Shown: positions 1 to 5,626 of the stretch, piece after piece
Numbering within the stretch: the first letter of the stretch is position 1
Layout of the letters: the number at the start of each line of letters is the position of its first letter
NCBI GenBank assembly: GCA_902791085.1
Contig: CADAUN010000067.1
Span: 919-8,169, forward strand
Direction: 5' to 3'
Origin: an uncultured Erysipelotrichaceae bacterium
GTDB lineage: Bacteria > Bacillota_I > Bacilli_A > RFN20 > CAG-826
Length of the DNA stretch: 7,251 nt
Position numbers and translations under genes: made by a program
The notes under the pieces: model-generated
What the model was told of the DNA's origin: nothing
The model's database searches: none
Seen by the model: the letters and a program-made list of their open reading frames with translations, nothing else

Positions 1-35
1 ACTCCCTCCACGTAGGAGTCGTTTAGTCTCTTCAT
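1..35 (-). CDS. Possible start of a leftward ORF, perhaps the transposase (partial)
   Basis: On the minus strand an ATG at 33-35 opens a frame reading MKRLNDSYVEG up to the window edge. A purine-rich tract with GAGGG lies just upstream. The position, about 95 bp inside the putative element end, suits an IS21 istA start, but eleven residues are too few to recognise a family. A second GGAGGG-type tract sits at the edge itself (about 3-11), so the true start could instead lie beyond the window. Confidence 0.25.
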   Translation of the reverse strand, partial: MKRLNDSYVEG

Positions 36-79
36 TGTCCCTCGCCTCTCTCTGGGCAATGATAGACGCGAATTAGGTG

Positions 80-125
80 GAAACAAATTACCTTATAATT
101 GGCTAGAAACAAATTACCTTATAAT
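80..125. repeat. Two perfect 20-bp direct repeats
   Basis: GAAACAAATTACCTTATAAT at 80-99 is repeated without mismatch at 106-125, separated by six bases. This is seen directly. I read the pair as transposase-binding terminal repeats of the putative insertion sequence. Each copy also ends in a TATAAT hexamer, but no good -35 box stands 16-18 bp upstream, so I do not call promoters. Confidence 0.85.
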
Positions 126-146
126 CACAAACGGGTGTGAACTTTC

Positions 147-174
147 TTGATAGAGATTCCAACAATTGTAGAAT
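147..174 (+). promoter_or_regulatory. Promoter candidate for the XRE-membrane gene
   Basis: A -35 box TTGATA (147-152; 5 of 6 consensus bases) and a -10 box TAGAAT (169-174; 5 of 6) are separated by 16 bp. Transcription would begin near 181, giving a leader of roughly 230 nt before the ATG at 409. That leader is long, so a second start nearer the gene remains possible. Confidence 0.45.
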
Positions 175-191
175 ATGTATTAAATACATAT
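173..191. promoter_or_regulatory. Perfect 19-bp dyad at the promoter, candidate XRE operator
   Basis: ATATGTATT at 173-181 and AATACATAT at 183-191 form a perfect inverted repeat around one central base. It overlaps the end of the -10 box and the predicted start site. That is a classic place for a repressor operator, and the downstream gene encodes an XRE-type DNA-binding domain, a family that often represses itself. The dyad is seen directly; its role as an operator is inferred. Confidence 0.5.
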
Positions 192-408
192 AACTAGATG
201 CTTGGAAGTTAAAGAGAAATAATCCTTGTTATTTCGCTTAGAAGATTTTAGAAGAATTAAAATTAAGGTAAATTAAAGAAAAAAGTGGAAAGCTATTAAC
301 AAAGTTAATAAAAAATGAAATTCGCTTTTTGCGCGAACGATTCGCTTTCTTGGTTATTTAAAAAATTCGCCAAATTCGGGAATATGTTTGGGAAGGAGAC
401 TTCTGGAA
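192..408 (+). other. Long AT-rich leader of the XRE-membrane gene
   Basis: No gene is convincing here. The stretch holds a perfect 17-bp dyad (TATTAAC, three bases, GTTAATA, at 294-310), three copies of ATTCGC (320-325, 340-345 and 365-370), a small TTCGC/GCGAA hairpin near 321-338, and the strong Shine-Dalgarno GGAAGGAG at 391-398. An ORF at 315-431 overlaps the gene in another frame but has no ribosome binding site. The leader may carry regulatory structure, but I recognise no known riboswitch. Confidence 0.4.
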
Positions 409-1320
409 ATGACACTAGGACAAAAAATTAAAAAGTTAAGAAGTGATAAGAACTTAACGCAAAAAGAAATGGCGGATCAATTAAATGTTTCTTTTCAAAC
501 GGTTAGTAAATGGGAAAGCGATTTAAATGAACCTGATTTGTCAACGATTAGACAAATCGCGAAATTGTTTGATTGCTCATTAGAATATCTTATTAACGAG
601 GATGAAGATCAACCGAAAATAGAAAAAACCGCGGAACCAGTGGTGGAAGTGAAAGAAGTTCCAGTGATCAAAGAAACCATTGTTGTCCATCAAAACGAAG
701 CACACGTATGCGCTAGATGTGGGAAAGATATTCCTGAAGATGAATTAGTTTCAGAAGATGTCACTAAAAAAGAAAGACATGGACGCCATACAAGAACGGT
801 TTCTATCGGACAAACTTATTACCATAAACACTGTTTAGAGGAAGTTAAGGAGGAAAGAGCGGAAGCTGCTAGAAGAGAAAAAATAGCTAGAGTATCGTCT
901 AGTAAAAAGAAATGCTTTGGATGGGGAATCGCTGCTGGAGTTACTGCTTTAGGAATTGCTTTGGCTGTATTCTTATGCAACACACAATACGTTCATCCTG
1001 CTTTAGGAGTTCTCTATAGCGTTCTTATCGGATATGGAATCTTTGCGATGATTTATTGCATTCTTTCTGGCTCCTATATTGGTGATGTATTTGAGTGGTG
1101 TGCTGGATTATCTATCAAATTCCCTGGACTCATATTTACGTGGGATTTAGATGGCTTTGCATGGTTAATCGCAATGAAAATACTATTTGCAGTACTCGGA
1201 TTCTTAATTGGTGTATTTGCGTTACTATTTGCCATTGTTTTTTCGGCCACATTAGGAGCTGTCTCGTTCCCATTTGTATTAATTCATAATGTTCATACTG
1301 ATTACGAAGATGCTCTTTAG
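409..1320 (+). CDS. XRE-family HTH protein with Cys/His motif and C-terminal membrane domain
   Basis: This 303-residue protein has three parts. Residues 1-63 are an XRE/Cro-type helix-turn-helix, with LTQKEMADQLNVSFQTVSKWES spanning the recognition helix region, and would bind DNA. Residues 64-98 are an acidic linker. Residues 101-142 carry C101-x2-C104 and H139-x2-C142, a spacing that suggests a bound zinc. A charged stretch (144-169) leads to hydrophobic segments near 170-190, 197-219 and 252-292, so the C-terminal half is membrane-embedded. I chose the ATG at 409 because GGAAGGAG lies ten bases upstream. A TTG 21 bases earlier falls on that Shine-Dalgarno and is rejected. It is the only plus-strand gene here. 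Family members with membrane tails are known in Firmicutes, generally uncharacterised. A membrane-tethered, possibly metal- or redox-sensing regulator is my inference. Confidence 0.85.
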   Translation: MTLGQKIKKLRSDKNLTQKEMADQLNVSFQTVSKWESDLNEPDLSTIRQIAKLFDCSLEYLINEDEDQPKIEKTAEPVVEVKEVPVIKETIVVHQNEAHVCARCGKDIPEDELVSEDVTKKERHGRHTRTVSIGQTYYHKHCLEEVKEERAEAARREKIARVSSSKKKCFGWGIAAGVTALGIALAVFLCNTQYVHPALGVLYSVLIGYGIFAMIYCILSGSYIGDVFEWCAGLSIKFPGLIFTWDLDGFAWLIAMKILFAVLGFLIGVFALLFAIVFSATLGAVSFPFVLIHNVHTDYEDAL

Positions 1321-1332
1321 AGGGCATGTTAA

Positions 1333-1407
1333 ACGAAAAAGAAATTGTTAGCTGGATTTATTACGACATTTATGACCTTAGGTCTAGCGTCTTGTGCTAG
1401 CGATTGA
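1333..1407 (+). pseudogene. Vestigial lipoprotein signal peptide
   Basis: Beginning 12 bases after the XRE gene stop, one frame reads T-KKKLLAGFITT followed by FMTLGLASCASD and then TGA. This is a textbook lipoprotein leader: three lysines, a hydrophobic core and the lipobox LASC, the same lipobox as in the gene at 5806-6489. The codon where ATG would be expected is ACG (1333-1335), and the frame stops four codons after the lipobox Cys (ASD, then TGA). The match to a signal peptide is seen directly. The likely reading is a lipoprotein gene that lost its start and its body. Initiation at TTG 1345 or ATG 1366 would give only a tiny peptide. Confidence 0.5.
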
Positions 1408-1555
1408 AAGACCCTTTAATTCAGGCTGTCCAAAAAGACTAAAGAAGATTGAGAGCATTATCGGAAGTCATAGGACTCTTTGCGATAAAACGGTCTAAAG
1501 ATGGTTTTACCAACAAATCGTTCCAAAATGAAAGAGATTCTTTTGACCTAAAGAA
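1408..1555. other. Intergenic stretch between converging genes
   Basis: I see no supportable gene here. Possible decayed coding sequence after the vestigial leader is not recognisable. A weak pairing of GGTCT (1381-1385) with AGACC (1409-1413), enclosing a CTAGC/GCTAG stem and followed by CTTTAATT, could end the XRE transcript, but it is poor as a terminator. Confidence 0.3.
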
Positions 1556-1585
1556 AAAGCCTTCGAAATATTTCTCGAAGGCTTT
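1548..1585 (-). terminator. Rho-independent terminator of the ferritin gene
   Basis: AAAGCCTTCGA at 1556-1566 and TCGAAGGCTTT at 1575-1585 form a perfect 11-bp stem with an 8-base loop. On the minus strand the stem runs into a T-rich tail (TTTTTCTTT). It lies 21 bp past the ferritin stop codon. Confidence 0.85.
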
Positions 1586-1606
1586 CGTTAAAACAAGAAC
1601 AATAAG

Positions 1607-2095
1607 TTATTTCCGTTCCGCCAAAGCACGATCCAAATCGATTAAAGCATCGGCTTTTTCAGCGAATTTGAATTCTTGGAGCAAGTTCCGCGAGTGTTCT
1701 TCTTCCTCCGCCTGCTCATCGACAAACCAACGTAAGAAGCTTTCGGTGCGGAAGTCATCTTCTTTCCGCGCAGCTGCATAGATGGCGTGAATTAATGAAG
1801 TAACTAACGCTTCGTGTTCGATTTGGATTTCAAGCGGTTCTTCTAAGGATGCGTACTTTTTGCCGATCATCTTGATGTCGCCTAAGACAACATTTTTGCC
1901 TTCTTGATGAAGATAGGCGATGAATTTTTCGGCATGTTCAACTTCTTCTTTGGCTTGAACACTGAACCAAGAAGCAAAACCGTGTAAGCCTTTTTCGTAG
2001 TAGTAGTTGGCAAAATCTTGATAGAGGTAGGCGCTTTCGAATTCAGCCTTAATTTGGTCGTTGATCAATTTGGTGATGGTTTCAGAAATTTGCAT
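1607..2095 (-). CDS. ftnA: Bacterial non-heme ferritin
   Basis: This 162-residue protein forms the iron-storage cage that oxidises Fe(II) and stores it as a ferric mineral in the cytoplasm. The length is normal for FtnA. The ferroxidase residues are in place, one position later than in E. coli FtnA: E18, Y25, E51 and H54 (in AKEEVEHAEKF), E95 (in IEHEAL), and E127, Q128 and E131 (in DEQAEEEEHS). No heme-ligand Met in the bacterioferritin position was apparent. The gene is monocistronic, with its own promoter upstream and a strong terminator downstream. Oddly, the ATG at 2095 has no Shine-Dalgarno at the usual distance. The nearest good one serves an overlapping GTG mini-ORF (2082-2129), so translation may be coupled to it. 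No Fur box is evident. Confidence 0.95.
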   Translation of the reverse strand: MQISETITKLINDQIKAEFESAYLYQDFANYYYEKGLHGFASWFSVQAKEEVEHAEKFIAYLHQEGKNVVLGDIKMIGKKYASLEEPLEIQIEHEALVTSLIHAIYAAARKEDDFRTESFLRWFVDEQAEEEEHSRNLLQEFKFAEKADALIDLDRALAERK

Positions 2096-2129
2096 AATGA
2101 ATATCGGTGTGTTTCAAACTCCGTAGCAC
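2082..2129 (-). CDS. Upstream mini-ORF overlapping the ferritin start
   Basis: A GTG at 2127-2129 follows TAAGGAG (2136-2142) by six bases and opens a 15-codon frame, MLRSLKHTDIHYANF. It stops at TGA (2082-2084), 14 bases into the ferritin gene in another frame. It has the only well-spaced ribosome binding site in the leader. The peptide itself resembles nothing I know. Its likely role, if translated, is to deliver ribosomes to the ferritin ATG. Confidence 0.4.
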   Translation of the reverse strand: MLRSLKHTDIHYANF

Positions 2130-2168
2130 CTTTTTCTCCTTATTGTGGAGTTTGGCAAGCGAACTTGC
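2115..2168 (-). promoter_or_regulatory. Structured 5' leader of the ferritin mRNA
   Basis: In transcript order, GCAAG/CTTGC pair around a TTCG loop (2155-2168). CAAACTCC (2147-2154) then pairs perfectly with GGAGTTTG (2115-2122), enclosing a 24-base loop. That loop contains TAAGGAG and the GTG of the mini-ORF. The CTCC could alternatively pair with the GGAG inside the loop. The pairings are seen directly; regulation of ferritin translation by this structure is inferred. Confidence 0.45.
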
Positions 2169-2179
2169 TTTGCATCTTT

Positions 2180-2188
2180 ACTATAACA
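2180..2188 (-). promoter_or_regulatory. Extended -10 promoter for ferritin
   Basis: On the minus strand TGTTATAGT contains the extended -10 motif TGn followed by TATAGT (-10 at 2180-2185). No convincing -35 box lies 16-18 bp upstream, which extended -10 promoters tolerate. The start site would be near 2173, giving a leader of about 77 nt that includes both hairpins. Confidence 0.45.
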
Positions 2189-2322
2189 CAGTCTTGAACA
2201 AAGAAAGCAGAAAACGCTTAAGATGGATTGAAGGAAGGGAATCACGATTATTTTTGGATAAGAAAAGGAAGATTAACGACATTTCCAAAGAAGAATCGCC
2301 TGGAATGAAATAAGCTCTGTCA

Positions 2323-3867
2323 TTAAGCTACCACAACGGCAGAATGCGGCGCCAACAAGATGGTCTTATCGGTGATTTTTGGTGCTGATCCTAGCGAAAA
2401 AAGAATGTTTCCTTGATAGCCGTGGAGGGCAATGCGTTTTGGTTCGTGGCCCAAATTGAAAGCCACCAACAATTTCTCGTTCCCTTTGCTACGCTCATAG
2501 ACAAGTGGCATCGCATCTTTCACGGGATGGAATTTCATGACGGCATCGTTATCCAAAGCAGGGTGTAGATTTTTAAAAGCAATTAACCCCTTCACATAAT
2601 TTAAGAGAGAATCTTTCTTGCTAGATTCCGCGACAACAGAGATGCCCTTCCGTTCGGCTATTGAGGGAATCTTGATGTAAGTTTTGTGAGAAGAAGAAAA
2701 TCCTGCCGTTTTGCTTTCATCCCATTGCATTGGGCTTCTTGCCACTTGTCTTCCATACGCGCCTTCTATTGAAGGAATGCCTGTTTCGTCATTCATTCCG
2801 ATTTCATCGCCATAATAAAAGAAAGGCACGTTCTTCACGGTTAATAAGAACAAGTAATAATAACGGATTTCTTCCTCACTTAAAGAAGCGCGGATGCGGT
2901 TAACATCATGATTGCCACTGGTGAAAGAGACAAATTTTCCCTTTTGATCGGCAAAGGCAAAATCGCTGCTTCGGTTTGCCCACCAAGAATCGAATTCCTT
3001 CGTTGCCGCATCAAAGCGGAAGTAGGGGTTCTCACCACGGCATAGGGGATAACCAGTATCGCCGGCGAGCACGAAGTCGATATCAAAACCACCGGATAAG
3101 GATTGCTTCGCATTCGACCATTCGGAGATAAAAACGCAATCGGGATATTTTTCTTTACAAGCCCCGATCATCTTTTGCCAGACTTTCGCGGTTTCCTTCT
3201 TGTCCGAATCGCGTTTGACTAAGGTTGCTGCACAATCGCAACGGAATCCGTCCGCGCCTTGCGAAAGCCAAAAGAGCAAGACGTCAATCATGTCTTTGAT
3301 GGTGGATTGAGGGCCGGGATCCGTGGGGCGCTGCTCCCACGGATGTTGAACTTCCGCAAAACCATAATTCAGTGCTGGCTGAATGGAGAAGAAATTCACC
3401 ATGTAGCTTCCCGTTCGTTCTGAAATCCCACTGACCCAATGGGTTTCGGGATCAGGAGGCATGATACGGTCACTCCAAATGTAGCGATCGGTATATGGAT
3501 TCTTCTTATCTAAACAGGATGCTTTGAACCAAGGATGATAAATGGAAGTGTGCCCTGGCACGAAATCAAGAATGACTTTCATGCCAAGCTTATGGGCTGC
3601 TTTAAATAAGGCATAGGCATCTTGATTGGTGCCATAACGAGGGGCAACCTTCTTATAATCACAGACATCATATCCGGCATCGAAGAAAGTGGAAGCAAAG
3701 AAGGGACTGATCCAAATGGCATTGAAGCCAACGCCTTTTAGATAAGGCAATTTTTGGATGATTCCTTTTAAATCACCGATGCCGTCACCATTCGTGTCAT
3801 AAAAAGATTGGGGATAGATTTGGTAAAAGATCGCATGGTCTAACCAACTTGGATGCTGAATCGTCAT
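2323..3867 (-). CDS. GH13 alpha-glucosidase / oligo-1,6-glucosidase-type enzyme
   Basis: This 514-residue enzyme of the alpha-amylase superfamily has no signal peptide, so it acts in the cytoplasm on imported short alpha-glucans. Starting from MTIQHPSW, it shows the aspartate-rich loop DTNGDGIGD (24-32), region I DFVPGH (101-106), region V QPALN (163-167), region II GFRCD with nucleophile D211, region III ISEW with acid/base E249, and region IV SGNHD (317-321). This is the complete catalytic set. The pattern resembles GH13 oligo-1,6-glucosidases and alpha-glucosidases, though the protein is shorter than the usual 550-560 residues, and QPALN replaces the common QPDLN. Exact specificity (isomaltose, maltose, trehalose phosphate or sucrose type) cannot be settled by eye. 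The ATG at 3867 is chosen because AAAAAGGAG stands seven bases upstream. An in-frame ATG at 3906 lies in the predicted promoter. No sugar transporter or regulator adjoins it. Confidence 0.9.
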   Translation of the reverse strand: MTIQHPSWLDHAIFYQIYPQSFYDTNGDGIGDLKGIIQKLPYLKGVGFNAIWISPFFASTFFDAGYDVCDYKKVAPRYGTNQDAYALFKAAHKLGMKVILDFVPGHTSIYHPWFKASCLDKKNPYTDRYIWSDRIMPPDPETHWVSGISERTGSYMVNFFSIQPALNYGFAEVQHPWEQRPTDPGPQSTIKDMIDVLLFWLSQGADGFRCDCAATLVKRDSDKKETAKVWQKMIGACKEKYPDCVFISEWSNAKQSLSGGFDIDFVLAGDTGYPLCRGENPYFRFDAATKEFDSWWANRSSDFAFADQKGKFVSFTSGNHDVNRIRASLSEEEIRYYYLFLLTVKNVPFFYYGDEIGMNDETGIPSIEGAYGRQVARSPMQWDESKTAGFSSSHKTYIKIPSIAERKGISVVAESSKKDSLLNYVKGLIAFKNLHPALDNDAVMKFHPVKDAMPLVYERSKGNEKLLVAFNLGHEPKRIALHGYQGNILFSLGSAPKITDKTILLAPHSAVVVA

Positions 3868-3904
3868 AAAAAGACTCCTTTTTCTATTGATTAAATCCAT
3901 GGTC

Positions 3905-3933
3905 ATTTTAACATGCTGGTCTTACTATGAAAA
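3905..3933 (-). promoter_or_regulatory. Promoter candidate for the GH13 gene
   Basis: On the minus strand TTTTCA (3928-3933; 4 of 6) and TAAAAT (3905-3910; 5 of 6) are separated by 17 bp, giving a start near 3898 and a leader of about 30 nt. No catabolite-repression (cre) palindrome is evident in 3868-4017. Confidence 0.35.
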
Positions 3934-4017
3934 TTATGTATGTTGTCCAAAAAATGAAAAATGTTGCAAATTCTTTTTTCAACTAGATTGCATCATTTTA
4001 GGACCGGACAGTCTTTA

Positions 4018-4085
4018 ACTTCTATGTCACTTCTATGTCTACTTCTATGTCACTTCCATGTGACACGGAAGTAATTTCCAAGTCT
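4018..4085 (-). repeat. 68-bp flanking direct repeat, downstream copy
   Basis: Four copies of an ACTTCTATGTC-type unit begin at 4018, 4029, 4041 and 4052. They are followed by ACACGGAAGT and a short conserved tail. The last unit with its tail forms an imperfect dyad (4052-4072, ACTTCC facing GGAAGT). The copy differs from 5546-5613 at two of 68 positions. It overlaps the TAG stop of the AlbA_2 gene by two bases. In the position matching the other copy's -10 box it has TTAAAG, a poor -10. It could act as an operator for the GH13 gene or as one border of a one-gene module. Confidence 0.9.
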
Positions 4086-5520
4086 ACTTAAGTTTAACTT
4101 TCTCTTGATTTGCCTTGTAAGAAGCGGAATTTCCTTCTTTGGAGACCGTCAAGTAGCCTTGCTTGGCAAGATTTTTTAGAATATCGCGCAGATAAGAAGA
4201 AGCACTGAGGTGAAGAACCATGGCAATATCGCTTGCCTTTTTGAATTCGGAATAACAAAGCGAAAGAATCTCACTGTCCAGTTTCGATGGATTTTGAATC
4301 GTTCCCAACACTTTAATTCCGTCCGCAGGAACGCGGATGCCTGTGCTCGTTAAATCAGGCAGAACAAGCGTAAATTGATTATTGCGAGAGAAGATGTAAG
4401 GCCGATAAATTTCTGGATAGGGTTCGTATTCCTTTGCGATTTTTTCTAGCCCCGTTCCTTTTGCTTCCATCGCGTTGGCATACACCAAAATGGCGGAAAT
4501 TAATCGGTTTCTTCGGCGAGAAGCGAAAGAAAGCAAATCGTAAGTTATAGAAAGATCTCCCTTGCCGAAAAGATTGCCTGGTGTTGTGATCACCAAACGA
4601 TTAGGAAATAAATCAACATCGATTTGGGTTCCTTCCATAAGATAGTCACGATGCGCGATGGCGTTAATTAACGCTTCGAATAAAGCGCGTGAAGGGTATG
4701 CATCGATATTGATGCGTCCTTGATCTTTCTTGATAAAACCATGATTGATTCGCGGGGAGAGAAAAGCATTCGCGAAATTGAATCCGCCAATCAACGAGCC
4801 TCGATAAGAATTGGAAGAAAGAATATAGTCGTCTCCCTTTGTAAATCCTTGGTAAGCAGTGCAAACAATTTCGGTTCGGTCTCCTTTGTAACTGTCGGAA
4901 AAAAGGTAAGCTGCCATGGAAAGATGATTTTCAGAATCAAAAAAGCCGATGGAAGAGAGCTCCTTTTCGGTTGGTTTTTTGCCTTTGTTCAGGCTGGCAT
5001 AAAAAGCGAAAAACGTCTCAAAATCCTCCTCTTTATAAAGAATAGAAGTAATCTGAGAATCATATTGCGGGCTTACACTTTGTCGCATCATTTCACGAAG
5101 CTCCTCTTCTGTAGCGGGGCTAGTGAATCCATCCTTTCTAACAAAAGCGGTTATCATGCCATTGTATTTGATGAAAAGCGGTTTTGTAACAGACTCAGAA
5201 ACCTCGAGCTTTAAGAGATAACGTTCTTTTCCGTGGATCGAATAAGCAATAGTGGAAGTAGCGATGTTAGGAAGAATATTCATATGTTCCTTTATCGTTT
5301 GATAAACGAAAAGCTTTTCCGAATCCAAAGCGGAAGCATCCAACCCGATTAACTTGAATGTTTTATCTTCCACGCCGATGTAAAATACGCCACCCTTTGT
5401 ATTAGCGAACCCGTCCACCGTTTTCAACCACCCTAAAGTATTCGTTCGATCGAGTCTTGCTTTGCACTCGTATTGTTCATCTTCGCTTAAAAACTTCTCA
5501 TCAATGTCTTTCAGTAACAT
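4084..5520 (-). CDS. AlbA_2 (Schlafen-like) and HATPase_c_4 domain protein
   Basis: This 478-residue protein has the order typical of the AlbA_2/AAA_4 family. Residues about 12-135 are the AlbA_2 domain, with E18-x-K20, GFANTKGGVFYIGVED (37-52) and a beta-rich end; this fold is linked to nucleic-acid binding or nuclease activity. Residues about 270-385 are the HATPase_c_4-like region, with FEALINAIAHRDY (281-293; E282, N286) and VITTPGNLF. Residues about 410-470 are a winged-helix-like end (SEILSLCYSEFKKASDIAMVL and following). Such proteins are annotated as ATP-binding or transcriptional regulators and are common in accessory DNA, with unclear function. The start at 5520 is supported by GAGGGTGA six bases upstream. 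The gene is alone between two near-identical 68-bp repeats, one of which holds its promoter, so autoregulation through the repeats is the natural hypothesis. No clear terminator follows it. Confidence 0.88.
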   Translation of the reverse strand: MLLKDIDEKFLSEDEQYECKARLDRTNTLGWLKTVDGFANTKGGVFYIGVEDKTFKLIGLDASALDSEKLFVYQTIKEHMNILPNIATSTIAYSIHGKERYLLKLEVSESVTKPLFIKYNGMITAFVRKDGFTSPATEEELREMMRQSVSPQYDSQITSILYKEEDFETFFAFYASLNKGKKPTEKELSSIGFFDSENHLSMAAYLFSDSYKGDRTEIVCTAYQGFTKGDDYILSSNSYRGSLIGGFNFANAFLSPRINHGFIKKDQGRINIDAYPSRALFEALINAIAHRDYLMEGTQIDVDLFPNRLVITTPGNLFGKGDLSITYDLLSFASRRRNRLISAILVYANAMEAKGTGLEKIAKEYEPYPEIYRPYIFSRNNQFTLVLPDLTSTGIRVPADGIKVLGTIQNPSKLDSEILSLCYSEFKKASDIAMVLHLSASSYLRDILKNLAKQGYLTVSKEGNSASYKANQEKVKLK

Positions 5521-5540
5521 CGCTAATCACCCTCTTATCT

Positions 5541-5569
5541 ATTATACTTCTATGTCACTTCTATGTCTA
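5541..5569 (-). promoter_or_regulatory. Promoter of the AlbA_2 gene, built into the repeat
   Basis: On the minus strand TAGACA (5564-5569; 5 of 6) stands 17 bp from a consensus TATAAT (5541-5546). The -35 box is created by the one repeat unit that is 12 rather than 11 bases long. Transcription would start near 5534, leaving only about 14 nt before the ATG, just enough for the Shine-Dalgarno at 5527-5534. Confidence 0.7.
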
Positions 5570-5613
5570 CTTCTATGTCACTTCTATGTGACACGGAAGT
5601 GATTTCCAAGTCT
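5546..5613 (-). repeat. 68-bp flanking direct repeat, upstream copy
   Basis: This copy has the same architecture as 4018-4085: units at 5546, 5557, 5569 and 5580, then ACACGGAAGT and the tail. The two mismatches are T for C in the fourth unit and G for A after GGAAGT. It covers the -35 box and spacer of the AlbA_2 promoter, so any protein bound to the units would control that gene. Confidence 0.9.
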
Positions 5614-5626
5614 CACTGATCAATAC

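Larger units (their letters stand above)
1..129 (-). mobile_element. Probable end of an IS21-like insertion sequence (partial)
   Basis: A 20-bp sequence (GAAACAAATTACCTTATAAT) occurs twice, at 80-99 and 106-125, with a 26-bp period. Read on the minus strand, the segment begins TGTGATTATAAGG and the repeats lie upstream of a purine-rich tract and a possible leftward start codon at 33-35. IS21-family elements are known for several internal terminal repeats and TG...CA ends placed shortly before istA, so the edge would be at the CA at 128-129. The transposase itself lies outside the window. The family assignment is inferred from this arrangement only, and no transposase residues confirm it. Confidence 0.35.

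Noticed and set aside
315..431. 38-codon plus-strand frame overlapping the XRE start
   Set aside because: It has no Shine-Dalgarno and overlaps the well-supported ATG at 409 in another frame. It has no recognisable motif beyond a few Phe/Lys residues.
1326..1400. 24-codon frame starting ATG after the XRE gene
   Set aside because: It has no ribosome site or recognisable product, and the overlapping frame holds the more meaningful signal-peptide relic.
1449..1781. 110-residue plus-strand frame
   Set aside because: Most of it is antisense to the ferritin gene and its terminator. Its Ser/Lys-rich translation is a reverse-strand artefact.
2107..2313. 68-residue plus-strand frame
   Set aside because: It lies antisense to the ferritin leader and promoter, has no ribosome binding site and shows no family-like sequence.
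2323..3906. Longer GH13 start at 3906
   Set aside because: The ATG at 3867 has AAAAAGGAG seven bases upstream, whereas 3906 lies inside the predicted -10 box and has no Shine-Dalgarno.
4720..5214. 164-residue plus-strand frame
   Set aside because: It lies wholly antisense to the AlbA_2 gene, with no ribosome site or domain.
4018..5613. Short repeated units as a CRISPR array
   Set aside because: The units are 11-12 bp and contiguous with no unique spacers, only four per array, and no cas genes are present.
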